Notes under the pieces: generated by a model | What the model was told of the DNA's origin: nothing | Database searches by the model: none | What the model saw: the letters and a program-made list of their open reading frames with translations, nothing else | Made by a program: the position numbers and the translations under genes | Part shown: in pieces, positions 8,555-16,651 of the stretch | Layout: the number at the start of each line of letters is the position of its first letter | Numbering within the stretch: the first letter of the stretch is position 1 | Assembly: GCF_030269685.1 (NCBI RefSeq) | Contig: NZ_BSTT01000020.1 | Span: forward strand, 1-64,000 | Length of the DNA stretch: 64,000 nucleotides | DNA from: Actinomycetospora sp. NBRC 106378 | Lineage (GTDB): Bacteria; Actinomycetota; Actinomycetes; Mycobacteriales; Pseudonocardiaceae | Direction: 5' to 3'

Positions 8555-9006
8555 GAGGCACCCGCGCCTGCGAGCACCTCGGACGGAGAGCGTCGCTCGC
8601 CGCCCCGGCCCGCTGCCTCGAGCAGCTCGTCGCCGCGTTCCTCGTCGGTCGCGGCCGGGATGACCATGAGCCCGATGCGCGACCGGCCTCGACCGCGGAC
8701 GACGAGCCAGAGCGTGGAGGCCTCGATCGACCGGAATCCCTCGACCGGGATGCGACCCTCGGGTCCGGCGAGACGCCGGACCCCGACCGCGTCCCGGTCG
8801 GCGAGGCCGAAGGCGACCCGCTCCACCGGCCCCACCCGCGCACCGACGGCGGCGAGCAGCGCGGGGAGTTCGGCGGCGAGGTCCCGCGTCCGCGGCCACC
8901 ACGCACCGTCGACGTAGCCGTTGTCGTTCCCCATCAGGTCCCGGAGCCGCAGTCGCAGCTCGCCCGGGGTGTCCGAGTGGTCGCGCTCATCGTGCGGTCC
9001 CGACAT
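8551..9006 (-). CDS. DUF5994-family protein
   Basis: A 151-residue protein matching what I know of the DUF5994 family of actinobacteria. It has an LRLRLRD start, the diagnostic GYVDGAWWPRTRDLAAELPAL block, and a beta strand region around VERVAFGLAD and IPVEGFRSIEASTLWLVV. It has no signal peptide or membrane helix. No biochemical role has been established for the family to my knowledge. Such genes often sit beside ANTAR or stress regulators in actinobacteria, as here. It is the first gene of the minus-strand operon. In the duplicated operon at 12.6-12.9 kb it is reduced to a 30-codon remnant. Confidence 0.75.
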   Translation of the reverse strand: MSGPHDERDHSDTPGELRLRLRDLMGNDNGYVDGAWWPRTRDLAAELPALLAAVGARVGPVERVAFGLADRDAVGVRRLAGPEGRIPVEGFRSIEASTLWLVVRGRGRSRIGLMVIPAATDEERGDELLEAAGRGGERRSPSEVLAGAGAS

Positions 9007-9083
9007 CGCGGGCGCCCCGTCCCAGGCCGCCGAGCGGCCGGTATGGCAGTTCTGGCGAGGGGGACCGGCGTGGACGCCGGTCG
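9005..9083 (-). promoter_or_regulatory. conserved 79-bp upstream element of the DUF5994 operon, copy 1
   Basis: These 79 bases cover the DUF5994 start codon and its 5' flank. They recur at 12936-13014 with about seven mismatches, although the operon genes between have diverged more. The block contains GGTATGGCAGTTCTGGCGAG and a perfect palindrome, ACCGGCGT-GG-ACGCCGGT, at 9064-9081. Conservation outside coding sequence suggests a promoter/operator or a 5'-leader structure. Confidence 0.55.
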
Positions 9084-9269
9084 GGAACGCCCCGATACGC
9101 CCAGCGTACGTGCTCACGAGGATGTCGCGGCGATCGACCGTGATCCGGACGGACCCGCGGCGCCGGCCGTGCGTCGACGGAGTCTCAGATGGTGTGGTGT
9201 GCAACCGGATCGCGTTATCGTGTTCACCGTGGGCGGCGAGCCCGGACCCGCTCGTCGCCGGTAGGTACT

Positions 9270-9309
9270 GCAGCTCGGTGCCCCGAGGACGTACGCGCAG
9301 CGAGAGGTC
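9270..9309. repeat. 40-nt inverted repeat, left arm
   Basis: This 40-nt segment, ending just before the first GAF-ANTAR start, is the reverse complement of 11794-11833 with one mismatch. The two arms enclose all three GAF-ANTAR genes (about 2.5 kb). The right arm overlaps the stop of the third gene and abuts the duplicated acyltransferase fragment. No recombinase gene lies inside. Confidence 0.85.
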
Positions 9310-9318
9310 CGCCCATCC

Positions 9319-10080
9319 GTGAACTCGATCCCTCCCGGTCGTCGGCACCTGACTTCGGTCGCGCCCATCGATGCCGATCCCGGGACTCCGGTGCCCCTCC
9401 ACCTCGCCGTGCGACGACTGATCCCGACCAGGGGCCCGGAGAGCGTCGACGAGACGTTGGCGCTGATCGTGGCGGGGGCCGTCGCGTCGTTGCCGCTCGT
9501 GACGGGGGCCGGCATCTCGTACCTCGAGCGTGACGGCACCGTCAGCTCGCGGGCCCCGTCCGACGCCGTGGTCGCCGAGCTCGACGCGCTGCAGAACACG
9601 CTCGACCAGGGGCCCTGCCTCGACGCGGTCCGGGGCGGGGACACGGTGACCGCGTCCGACATGAGCACCTCGGGCGTCGACCGGTGGCCGCTGTTCGCCC
9701 CGGTCGCGGCGCAGCGAGGAGTGCTCGTGGCGTGCTCGCTGCCCCTGTTCAACCGCCACGACGCCGTCGTGGGTGCGCTGACCCTCTACGGCGGACACCC
9801 GGAGGTCGTCGGCGAGGACGGCCTGTCCCGGGCGGCGATGTTCGCGTCCTGCGCCTCCCTCGCGCTGCACGGCGCCCATCGCGTGGCCCGGATGACGACG
9901 GCGCTGGCCAACCGGGATGCGATCGGTCAGGCCAAGGGCATCCTGATGGAGCGGTACGGGCTCTCGGACGACGAGGCCTTCGCGCGCCTCGTGGCCTCGA
10001 GCCAGCACGTCAACCTCAAGGTCCACGCCGTCGCGCGGTGGTTGATCGACGACGCACGAGGAGCGGGGTCCCGACCGTGA
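9319..10080 (+). CDS. GAF and ANTAR domain regulator 1
   Basis: RNA-binding antiterminator-type regulator of 253 residues. An N-terminal GAF sensor (about residues 40-180) carries the ALQNTLDQGPCLDAVR and DRWPLFAPVAAQRGV blocks typical of actinobacterial GAF-ANTAR proteins. The C-terminal ANTAR helix bundle is strong: ALANRDAIGQAKGILMER followed by LSDDEAFARLV. It starts with GTG, ten bases from the left inverted-repeat arm. ANTAR proteins bind paired hairpins in nascent RNA; the ligand and targets here are unknown. Confidence 0.88.
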   Translation: MNSIPPGRRHLTSVAPIDADPGTPVPLHLAVRRLIPTRGPESVDETLALIVAGAVASLPLVTGAGISYLERDGTVSSRAPSDAVVAELDALQNTLDQGPCLDAVRGGDTVTASDMSTSGVDRWPLFAPVAAQRGVLVACSLPLFNRHDAVVGALTLYGGHPEVVGEDGLSRAAMFASCASLALHGAHRVARMTTALANRDAIGQAKGILMERYGLSDDEAFARLVASSQHVNLKVHAVARWLIDDARGAGSRP

Positions 10081-10262
10081 GGGCGCGGTGATCGACCGAC
10101 CGGAGGCGGTTCTCGGCCGAGGCCCTCGGCCGGGTCGCTGACCACCCGCGCCGGGGCTAGTGTCGGCGGTCCTCGTCGCAGTGGAACGAACGGGTCCCAC
10201 TGCCCGCCCCGGACCCGACCCGGCGATGCTCCGAGCGGCGCATCCGCGATGGGGGATTCCGG

Positions 10263-11045
10263 ATGGGGGGCGACGGCACCGATCGGCCGCCCGACGACGA
10301 GGCCGCGGACGGCGATCTCCCGCGCGGGTCGGAACCGGTTGCGCTCGGACACCGCCTCGGTCAGGTCTGCGCGGACCTCCTGTCCCGAGTCGCCGTCGAC
10401 GGGGCCGGGATCACGGTGATGGGCAGTCTGGCGGGAGGGCTGCGCGGGGCGAGGGACCAGATCGCCGCCGTCGGGGCTTTGTCGAGCCGACTCGAGGACC
10501 TTCAGCTGACGACGGGGGAGGGCCCGTGCCTCGATGCCTTCGCCCGAGGGGTCCCGGTGCTGACCGCCGATCTCGCCGCGGAGCTCGGTCGTTGGCCCGG
10601 CTTCGCCCCGAGTGCTCTGGCTGCCGGGGCGGCGGCGGTCTTCTCGTTCCCGCTGCAGCTCGGCGTGGTCCGTCTGGGCACGCTCGACCTGTACCGCACC
10701 CGCTCCGGGGGACTGTCGCGATCGCAGCTCGCGAGTGCCCTCGCCGCAGGGGACGCGGTGACGGAGGCCCTGCTCACGGACCCCGACACCGATCCCGGGA
10801 CAGGGGAGGACATCGGCTGGCTGCCCGGCGTCCACGCCGATGTCCACATCGCCTCCGGCATGCTCTCGGCGCGGTCCGGGATGGACGTCGGTACGGCGTT
10901 GCTCCGCCTGCGTGCCCACGCGTTCGCGCACGGCGAGCCGCTGCGCGAGGTGGCTCGCCGGGTCATCGCGCGCACGCTGGACCTCACCGACCCGATTCAC
11001 GACGATCCGCGACCCACCCCGGACCCGGAGGACGACCACCCATGA
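10263..11045 (+). CDS. GAF and ANTAR domain regulator 2
   Basis: Second GAF-ANTAR protein, 260 residues. The GAF part has LTTGEGPCLDAFARGVPV, then ELGRWPGFA and a GTLDLYRTRSG strand. The ANTAR region is degenerate at its first helix (HIASGMLSARSGMD in place of the QAKG-type helix) but keeps the ALLRLRAHAFAHGEPLREVA helix and an acidic Pro-rich tail. Loss of the QAKG signature may weaken RNA binding. It follows regulator 1 after 180 bases and overlaps regulator 3 by 4 bp. Confidence 0.82.
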   Translation: MGGDGTDRPPDDEAADGDLPRGSEPVALGHRLGQVCADLLSRVAVDGAGITVMGSLAGGLRGARDQIAAVGALSSRLEDLQLTTGEGPCLDAFARGVPVLTADLAAELGRWPGFAPSALAAGAAAVFSFPLQLGVVRLGTLDLYRTRSGGLSRSQLASALAAGDAVTEALLTDPDTDPGTGEDIGWLPGVHADVHIASGMLSARSGMDVGTALLRLRAHAFAHGEPLREVARRVIARTLDLTDPIHDDPRPTPDPEDDHP

Positions 11046-11795
11046 GCGAGACCCGTGAGGCGGAGGTGGTCGACACCTTCCTGGCGCTGACCGACACCCT
11101 GGTCCACGACTTTCGACGCGCTGGACATGCTGACGATGCTCGCCGAGCGCTGCATCGCGCTGCTCGACGTCTCCGCCGCGGGCATCATCCTCGTCGACGG
11201 GCAGGGGAGGCTCTCCGTGGCCGCGGCCTCCTCCGAGCGGTCCCGGTTGCTCGAGGTGTTCGCCGTCGCGATCGACGGCGGGCCCTGCGTCGACTGCGTA
11301 CGGACGGGGGAGCAGCAGCTCTGCGACGATCTCACCGCCGCCGACGCCCAGCACCGCTGGCCGCGCTACGCACGCGGTGCCGTCGAGGCGGGATTCCGGG
11401 CGACGCATGCGCTGCCGATGCGACTGCGCGACGACGTGATCGGGGTGCTGACCCTGCTGCACACCCGTCCACACGCCCTCTCCGACATCGACGCCCGTCT
11501 CGGGCAGGCCCTCGCCGACGCGGCCACGATCGGACTGATCCACGAGCGCGCGCTCCGCAGGGCGGAGACCGTCCAGGAGCAACTGCAGGGCGCTCTCAAC
11601 AGCCGGATCGTCATCGAGCAGGCCAAGGGAGTGCTCGCCGCCGAGTCCCACCTCCGCTCCCGCACGGCGGTCGATCCCGAGGAGGCGTTCGCCCTGCTGC
11701 GGCGCCACGCCCGCTCTCACGGGCAGCGCCTCACGGACCTGGCCCGCAGCCTCGTCGAGCGCACGGTGGATCCGTCCGTCGTGCTGGAGGGCTGA
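11042..11795 (+). pseudogene. GAF and ANTAR domain regulator 3, with +1 frameshift
   Basis: The ATG at 11042 opens a good N-terminus (MSETREAEVVDTFLALTD) that runs out of frame at the TTT of 11111-11113. The continuation, DALDMLTMLAERCIALLD onward, is intact in the +1 frame and has full GAF (IDGGPCVDCVRTGE) and ANTAR (RIVIEQAKGVLAAE) regions ending at 11795. Dropping one T restores HDFDALDMLTMLAER, the normal family sequence. Possible causes are an inactivating insertion, a sequencing error, or +1 slippage at UUU-CGA. The 222-codon downstream ORF could also start internally at 11127. Confidence 0.8.
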
Positions 11796-11833
11796 CCTCT
11801 CGCTGCGCGTACGTCCTCGGAGCACCGAGCTGC
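11794..11833. repeat. 40-nt inverted repeat, right arm
   Basis: This arm pairs with 9270-9309 at 39 of 40 positions. It overlaps the TGA of the third GAF-ANTAR gene and runs straight into the truncated acyltransferase copy, so its inner and outer edges coincide with rearrangement joints. Confidence 0.85.
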
Positions 11834-12253
11834 CTGCGATTCGCGGCCCCGATCGGCGAGGACGACGCGGCGGCGCGCATCGGCCTGGTCCGCGACATCG
11901 TCGCGGGGTTGAGGCAGGAGCGGATCACCGATGCGCTCGGTCTGATCGCGCCGCTGCTCGCCGCGCTCCCGCCGGTGGTGCTCGCTCGTGTGCAGGGTGG
12001 GGCGACCCGTGGCAACGACGTGCAGGTGAGCAACATCCCGGGGATGACCCGCCCGGCGTTCGTCGCCGGCGCCCGCATCGAGCGCAGCTACGCCTTCGGG
12101 CCGTTGCCCGGGGGCGCGGTGATGGTGGCCCTGATGTCGGACGCGGACGTCTGCCACGTGGGGGCCACGGTCGATCCCGCCGCGGTCACCGCGCCCGAGG
12201 TGCTCGCGGCGTGCGTGGAGGAGGCGTTCGGCGAGGTGCTCGCGCTCGGCTGA
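11832..12253 (+). pseudogene. truncated 3' copy of the WS/DGAT acyltransferase
   Basis: The last 140 codons of the acyltransferase at 6555-7958 are repeated here without a start, the N-terminal acyl-CoA region or the HHxxxDG motif. It carries one visible change, Val to Ile near the joint. The frame is open backwards into unrelated sequence, but nothing suggests a functional protein. It is a by-product of the 770-bp duplication and marks its left edge. Confidence 0.9.
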
Positions 12254-12601
12254 CGTGGTTCAGCCCGGTCGTCCGTTCTCGACCGCGAGCGCGTCGGCCG
12301 CGGCGTCGTAGGTCGCTCCTCGGGCGTCGATCGCCGCGACGAGGGTGTCGCTGTCGACCTCGGCCTCACCGACCAGCGTCCCACCGTCGCTCAGACTGAT
12401 GCGGGTGCGCTGCCCGAGCGGTTGCAGACGGGCCCGCCGCGTCTCGGGCCCGTGCACGGTGACGCCGCCGTCGGGGGAGAACGACGGCCGTTCGACGTCC
12501 GTCTCGCCCGCCCGCCTGATCGCCTGCCGCAGGGCGACGGCCCGGTCCGACGTCGAGGTCGTGGCCGGCTCCGAGCCGACCGCACGACGCTGCGGACCGG
12601 C
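11832..12601. repeat. 770-bp near-identical duplication, copy 2
   Basis: Direct-orientation copy of 7537-8306. The left edge falls at the inverted-repeat arm. The right edge is inside the 5' end of the convergent gene, where the two operon copies begin to diverge (CCGCACCAC versus GGGTCCACC). Confidence 0.9.
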
Positions 12602-12616
12602 GGGTCCACCGCTCAC
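12260..12616 (-). CDS. hypothetical protein, duplicate of the 7965-8321 gene
   Basis: A 118-residue protein identical to its counterpart at 7965-8321 apart from the first few residues (MSGGPAG here against MSSGAAG there). The GTG start overlaps the preceding stop by 4 bp. Because the coding body lies inside the 770-bp repeat, the identity reflects recent copying, not selection. Function unknown. Confidence 0.6.
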   Translation of the reverse strand: MSGGPAGPQRRAVGSEPATTSTSDRAVALRQAIRRAGETDVERPSFSPDGGVTVHGPETRRARLQPLGQRTRISLSDGGTLVGEAEVDSDTLVAAIDARGATYDAAADALAVENGRPG

Positions 12617-12849
12617 CGCCGGCCCGGGATCGGTGGCTCGAACTGGGTGAGATCGCCGATCGCGGGGCCGGGCAGTCCGGCGGCCGAGTGCAGTCCGAGC
12701 ATGTCGAGCAGGTCACGGCAGTCCTCGACACCCGTACTCCGGGCTGCCACCACCCGGACCGCCAGGCGCCGCGCCGCCGCCGACGCGGCGGCCTCGTCCG
12801 CCGGGTCCCGGGCCGGTTCGGTCGAGGTGAAGCGGGGCCGGGCGCTCAC
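12613..12849 (-). CDS. small hypothetical protein, paralogue of the 8318-8554 gene
   Basis: A 78-residue protein with a GTG start, the same length and core as the 8318-8554 product (GVEDCRDLLDMLGLH against DVEDCREMLGMLGLH). Many substitutions lie outside that core. It falls outside the near-identical block, so this second operon copy is older than the 770-bp event. Probably still translated. Confidence 0.55.
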   Translation of the reverse strand: MSARPRFTSTEPARDPADEAAASAAARRLAVRVVAARSTGVEDCRDLLDMLGLHSAAGLPGPAIGDLTQFEPPIPGRR

Positions 12850-12938
12850 GCCACGCCGCCCCGAGGAAGCACGGCGGTGGGCGGGAATGGTCCGCCGTGC
12901 CGTCGTGCGCCGTGCGAGCTGTCGTCCGGTCCCGTCAT
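12846..12938 (-). pseudogene. remnant of a DUF5994 gene
   Basis: A 30-codon ORF sits where the first copy has the 151-residue DUF5994 gene. It shares the start (MTGPDD against MSGPHD) and the final few residues with the 4-bp overlap to the next gene. The whole GYVDGAWWP core is missing, consistent with an internal deletion or replacement. The junction kept the frame, so the downstream genes can still be translationally coupled. Confidence 0.6.
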
Positions 12939-13014
12939 GGCGGGTGCCCCGTCCCAGGCCGTCGAGCGGCCGGTATGGCAGTTCTGGCGAGGAGGACCGG
13001 CGTGAACACCGGTC
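12936..13014 (-). promoter_or_regulatory. conserved 79-bp upstream element, copy 2
   Basis: This block matches 9005-9083 at about 72 of 79 positions, including GGTATGGCAGTTCTGGCGAG and the palindrome (ACCGGCGT-GA-ACACCGGT here, one arm mismatch). It lies immediately 5' of the eroded DUF5994 start, in the same relation as copy 1. Confidence 0.55.
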
Positions 13015-13527
13015 GATGACGCCTCGGCGTGCTCAGGGTACGCCCTCCCGGAGGTGAGGACGCCGACCGTGGGCACCGGCCGGGCGGCGGCGTCCTCCGC
13101 CACCGACCGGGCTCGGGGCGGGCGGTGCCCCGTGGTCGATGCCCACCCGATCCGGGACGCGTTGCCGGCGAGGCTGGTCGGTGCGCCGACGGCGCGCGCG
13201 GAGGACGATTCGGCCTGCGACGGCGGTTGCTGCGGCCGTCTGCTTCGCAACCGGTCGCTCCGGGAGCCGTCGACACTCTCGGCGTTGATCCGGGCTGCGT
13301 CGTCCGGTCCTCTCTCCGGCATCGACGAGTCGTGCCCGAGGACGCACCTCCCGTCCGGGCCCATCACGCCCCGAAGGTCGACGGCGGGCTCGCGCGGACG
13401 CCCGGCGTGTTCCTCATCGCGCCGACCGGACCGAGCGACCCGATCCCGGTGCGTGAGGCCGTCGCCCGGACGACGGTCACGCGGCGCGGCACGGCGGGCG
13501 ATCCGCCGTCGGACGTCGGAGAGCTCG
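13015..13527. other. 513-bp stretch with no identifiable gene
   Basis: ORFs occur in several frames, but none has a ribosome site, a recognisable domain or a protein-like residue mix. This stretch separates the rearranged DUF5994/GAF-ANTAR region from the molybdoenzyme gene and may contain decayed sequence. I see no repeats or RNA gene in it. Confidence 0.5.
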
Positions 13528-15123
13528 TCAGCGCGCCGTGATGTCCACGGTGTGCCAGCCGGTGGCGCCGTCGGGGATGGTCAGGCTGAAGGCCTCGGGT
13601 TGGGTGGCGCCGGTGGCGTCGGTCGCGCGGACCTGCAGGGAGTGCGGCCCGGGGCCGAGGTCGAGCACGGTGCGCCACATCCGCCAGGTGTCGATGGAGA
13701 CGTCGGCGGCGAGGTCGGCGGTCTGCCACGGGCCACCGTCCGCGCGGACCTCGACGCGGGCGATGCCGCGGTGCTGGGCCCAGGCGGTGCCGGCCACCGT
13801 GACGCGCCCGGCGGGGAAGGTCGCGCCGTCGCGTGGCACGTCGATGCGGGACTGGGTCTTCACCGGTGCCTGGGCGGCCCAGCCCCGTTGCTGCCAGTAG
13901 GACTGGAAGGCGTCGAACGTGGTGAGCTCGATGTCGGTGATCCACTTGCATCCGGAGACGAACCCGTAGAGCCCGGGGACGACCATGCGGACCGGGAAAC
14001 CGTGTTCCACCGGGAGGGGCTGTCCGTTCATCCCCAGGGCGAGCATCGCGTTCCGGCCGTCGGTGCAGGCAGCCACCGGGGTGCCGGTGGTGAAGCCGTC
14101 GACGCTGGTGGAGGCGATCTGGTCGGCGCCGGGTCGGACGCCGGCCTCGGCGAGCAGGTCGCGCAGCGGGACGCCGAGGAAGACCGCGTTCGAGATCAGG
14201 TTTCCGCCGATGTCGTTGGAGACGCAGCACATGGTGATCGGCGCTTCGAGCTGAGCTCGGGCCCGCAGCTGGTCGTAGTTCAGCGTGACCTCCCGATCGA
14301 CCATCCCGTGGATGCGCAGCTGGTAGGAGGAGGCGGAGACCTGGGGGACCTGCAGGGCGGTGTCGATGCGGTAGAAGTCCGCGTTCGGGGTGATCCAGGT
14401 CGGCGTGCCCACGGCGGCGAAGTCCGCGTCGGGCGGCGGGGCAGCCGGCTGTCCGGCCGGGGACGGCAGCGGACCGACGGCGTTCCGCGAGGCCTCGGCC
14501 CCACCGGTGGCCGTGAGGATGCGTCCGAGCAGCCCGGTGACGGCCGCTCCCGCGAGTGCCGCGCCGAGTCCGAGGGCGAGCCGGCGCCGGGGATTCCGTG
14601 CGTGACCGGCCTCGCCTCCCGGCGCAGCGCCCGTCCCTCCGCGCGGGGCCAGGGCCAGGCGGTGGAGTCCCACGAACGTGGCGACACCACCGACGAGCGC
14701 CACGAGCGGGGCGATCAGGTAGGCCTCGGTGAAGGTGGGGGAGGCGACGGCCGAGGACATCCCGACGAGCCCCAGGACGACGACGAGCACGGTTCCCGGG
14801 AGGACGTTGCGCCGCGAGAGGAGCCCACCGACGACGGCCACCGCGGCGATCACGACGGCCATGCTCGCGAGCAGCACCTGCTTGTCGTGGACGCCGAAGG
14901 TGCTGGTCGCGAACTCCTTCATGGCCTCCGGGGTCAGCCGGATGAACTGGTTGCCCACGGCGAGGAACGGTGACGAGGGCGGAGCGGTGAGCGCGGCGAC
15001 GAGGTCACCGAGCCCGAGCGCCACCCCCACCGCGAGTACGCCGATCGCTCCGGCGACCGCAGGCGAGATCGCGGTCCGAGCGGCGGTCGCGGTTCCCGTC
15101 GGAGGATCGGTGTCGGTCGTCAT
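13528..15123 (-). CDS. membrane-anchored sulfite-oxidase-like molybdoenzyme
   Basis: A 531-residue oxidoreductase of the sulfite oxidase/MsrP molybdopterin family. Residues 1 to about 190 carry four or five membrane helices and an Arg-rich loop (RNPRRRLALGLGAALAG) before another helix, so the catalytic part is probably outside the membrane. The Moco domain runs from about residue 240 to 420, with the cofactor-binding cysteine in APITMCCVSNDIGG, then GVPLRDLLAEAGV and GFPVRMVVPGLYG. A C-terminal immunoglobulin-like dimerisation domain (about 440-531, DIDVPRDGATF onward) completes the family plan. The substrate is unknown. Confidence 0.88.
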   Translation of the reverse strand: MTTDTDPPTGTATAARTAISPAVAGAIGVLAVGVALGLGDLVAALTAPPSSPFLAVGNQFIRLTPEAMKEFATSTFGVHDKQVLLASMAVVIAAVAVVGGLLSRRNVLPGTVLVVVLGLVGMSSAVASPTFTEAYLIAPLVALVGGVATFVGLHRLALAPRGGTGAAPGGEAGHARNPRRRLALGLGAALAGAAVTGLLGRILTATGGAEASRNAVGPLPSPAGQPAAPPPDADFAAVGTPTWITPNADFYRIDTALQVPQVSASSYQLRIHGMVDREVTLNYDQLRARAQLEAPITMCCVSNDIGGNLISNAVFLGVPLRDLLAEAGVRPGADQIASTSVDGFTTGTPVAACTDGRNAMLALGMNGQPLPVEHGFPVRMVVPGLYGFVSGCKWITDIELTTFDAFQSYWQQRGWAAQAPVKTQSRIDVPRDGATFPAGRVTVAGTAWAQHRGIARVEVRADGGPWQTADLAADVSIDTWRMWRTVLDLGPGPHSLQVRATDATGATQPEAFSLTIPDGATGWHTVDITAR

Positions 15124-15309
15124 GACGCTGCTTCGTCGGCCGGACGGCTCGAGTTCGATTCCAGCAGAGGGCGAGCCGCCGGCCGGTCGCTCTCCTCGGG
15201 CGTCGCGCGGTGCCGCCTCACGTGATCATTGGTGCTGGTGCGACGCTGCACGGCACGCCCCGTCGCTTCCGGCCGGCGTCGCTGTCGTACTGGCCCGAGG
15301 GGAACTGCG

Positions 15310-15591
15310 GTGTTGGTGCTCGTGCGGTACCGGTTCGACCAGGTCGGGTCGTGGTCGGCCTCCCTCATCGCCGACGGCGGCGTCGTCGCCCGCACCGCGA
15401 CCTGCGCCACCGGGCGGGAGGCGGCGACCCGGGTCGCGGCCCTGCTCATCGAGCTGGCCAGGGCGTGGGCGCGACCGGTGACGGTCGTTCACGACCTCGA
15501 AGGCGATCGCAGGGCATTCGTGGTCGTGGCCCGCGTGGAAGGCTTCCTCGACGTGATCTGCGAGCAGATCGAACCTCCGTGGAGCGCGTGA
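15310..15591 (+). CDS. small hypothetical protein
   Basis: A 93-residue protein starting GTG. It shows alternating strands and helices (LVRYRFDQVGSWSASLI, TRVAALLIELARAWARP, RAFVVVARVEGFLDVICEQIE) without membrane segments. The even hydrophobic pattern and actinobacterial codon bias argue for a real gene. I do not recognise the family. It lies 44 bases upstream of a small membrane-protein gene on the same strand. Confidence 0.55.
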   Translation: MLVLVRYRFDQVGSWSASLIADGGVVARTATCATGREAATRVAALLIELARAWARPVTVVHDLEGDRRAFVVVARVEGFLDVICEQIEPPWSA

Positions 15592-15635
15592 CGTTGCACT
15601 CAACAGACCCCGTCCCCGTCAGAAAGAGGTCAGCG

Positions 15636-16040
15636 ATGGAGCTGCATCTGCGCTCGCTGGCTGTCCTCGCCGCGCTCGTGCTCGGCGCTCTGGTCGGCGG
15701 CTGGGGAATCGCCGCGAGCGTTCGACCGGAACTGTGGCGCAGGCGTGCTGTGCGGTGGTGTGTCGGATGGACCCTCGAGCCGGTCGGCCGGACATTCGGA
15801 GTCGCGGTCGCCACGTTCGGGGTCGGCATCGTCGTCTCGGGCATCGCCGGCGCTCTGCTGCCTCCCGGGGAGGCGATCCCGCCGCTCGCCCGGCTCATCG
15901 AGCTGACCGGACTCGGGATCCTCGTCCTCAGCGGCGGGGCGCTCATGGCCACCCATCCGGCGCCGATCGCCGAGACCGAAACATCTCGGCCTCCCAGCCC
16001 GGTCGGCGACCTCGATCCACGCTTCGATCTCGAACGGTGA
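15636..16040 (+). CDS. small membrane protein
   Basis: A 134-residue protein with a ribosome site (AGAGG) seven bases before the ATG. Three hydrophobic helices are visible: LAVLAALVLGALVGGWGIAA, FGVAVATFGVGIVVSGIAGA, and LIELTGLGILVLSGGALM. A polar C-terminal tail of about 30 residues follows. The arrangement resembles small DUF-type membrane proteins of unknown function. No signature residues are recognised. Confidence 0.6.
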   Translation: MELHLRSLAVLAALVLGALVGGWGIAASVRPELWRRRAVRWCVGWTLEPVGRTFGVAVATFGVGIVVSGIAGALLPPGEAIPPLARLIELTGLGILVLSGGALMATHPAPIAETETSRPPSPVGDLDPRFDLER

Positions 16041-16408
16041 GACCTGCGCTCCACCGTCGGTCGAGTCCGTGGAGGTGAGCGACGCGGCTCCCATCGGCAC
16101 TTCTCCTCAATGGGGTGCCGACCCGGTCCGCTGCCCGCCGGAATCCACCGGCGCCCACCTCCGGAAATGAACATGCGGGATTGGTACCGACGTTCCCAGG
16201 GGGACGCCCTGTCGTCGTCGGCTCGTGTCGGCGCGTGTCGGCGAGGATCCGGTCAGACCCGTCCTGACCGGTCCGACCCAGCCGTTCGCGCAGCACGCTC
16301 CCCATCGGCTGCACGACATGGCCAGCGGCCTCCGACCCCCGAGCCGGACCACCGCGGGTCCGGTCAGGACGCGGGCAGCGGACAGCGCGTCCCGAACACT
16401 CGCTGCGG
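16041..16408. other. intergenic stretch without identifiable gene
   Basis: No ORF here looks coding: those present have low-complexity Arg/Ser/Pro translations and no ribosome site. A promoter for the genes on either side may be present, but I cannot locate one. Confidence 0.4.
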
Positions 16409-16651
16409 TCAGTCGACTTTCGAGCCGACGGCCCGCGCGGCGCGATCGACGATGAGATCGATGTCGACGTCGCGGCCCGTCGTGACGGCGTCATGGAGCA
16501 TCTCGACGGCGAGTTCGGCGGCCGCCACGTCGACCAGCCAGGTCGAAGGCAGGCGCCCCGGCTCGAACCAGTCCTCGACGTGAGGATCGTCGACGGCAGC
16601 GAGCACGACCAGACCCGAGCATCCGATCGGTCCCGAAGCCCACAACTGCAT
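16409..16651 (-). CDS. hypothetical protein, possibly N-terminally truncated
   Basis: An 80-codon reading frame with a convincing globular composition (GLVVLAAVDDPHVEDWFE, then DVAAAELAVEMLHDAVTTG). It ends at TGA and lies 177 bases from the IS3 left end. No start is compelling; ATG at 16651 is the nearest. Upstream residues in the same frame turn into noise, so the original 5' end may have been lost when mobile elements inserted. Family not recognised. Confidence 0.45.
   Translation of the reverse strand: MQLWASGPIGCSGLVVLAAVDDPHVEDWFEPGRLPSTWLVDVAAAELAVEMLHDAVTTGRDVDIDLIVDRAARAVGSKVD

Noticed and set aside
10160-12253. Very long plus-strand ORF spanning the GAF-ANTAR region
   Set aside because: Its translation is Arg/Ala/Pro noise except for the short stretch that is really the start of regulator 3 and the final acyltransferase fragment; the real genes lie in other frames.
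13029-13541. Hypothetical 170-codon ORF before the molybdoenzyme
   Set aside because: Low-complexity composition, no ribosome site, and it overlaps other equally open frames.
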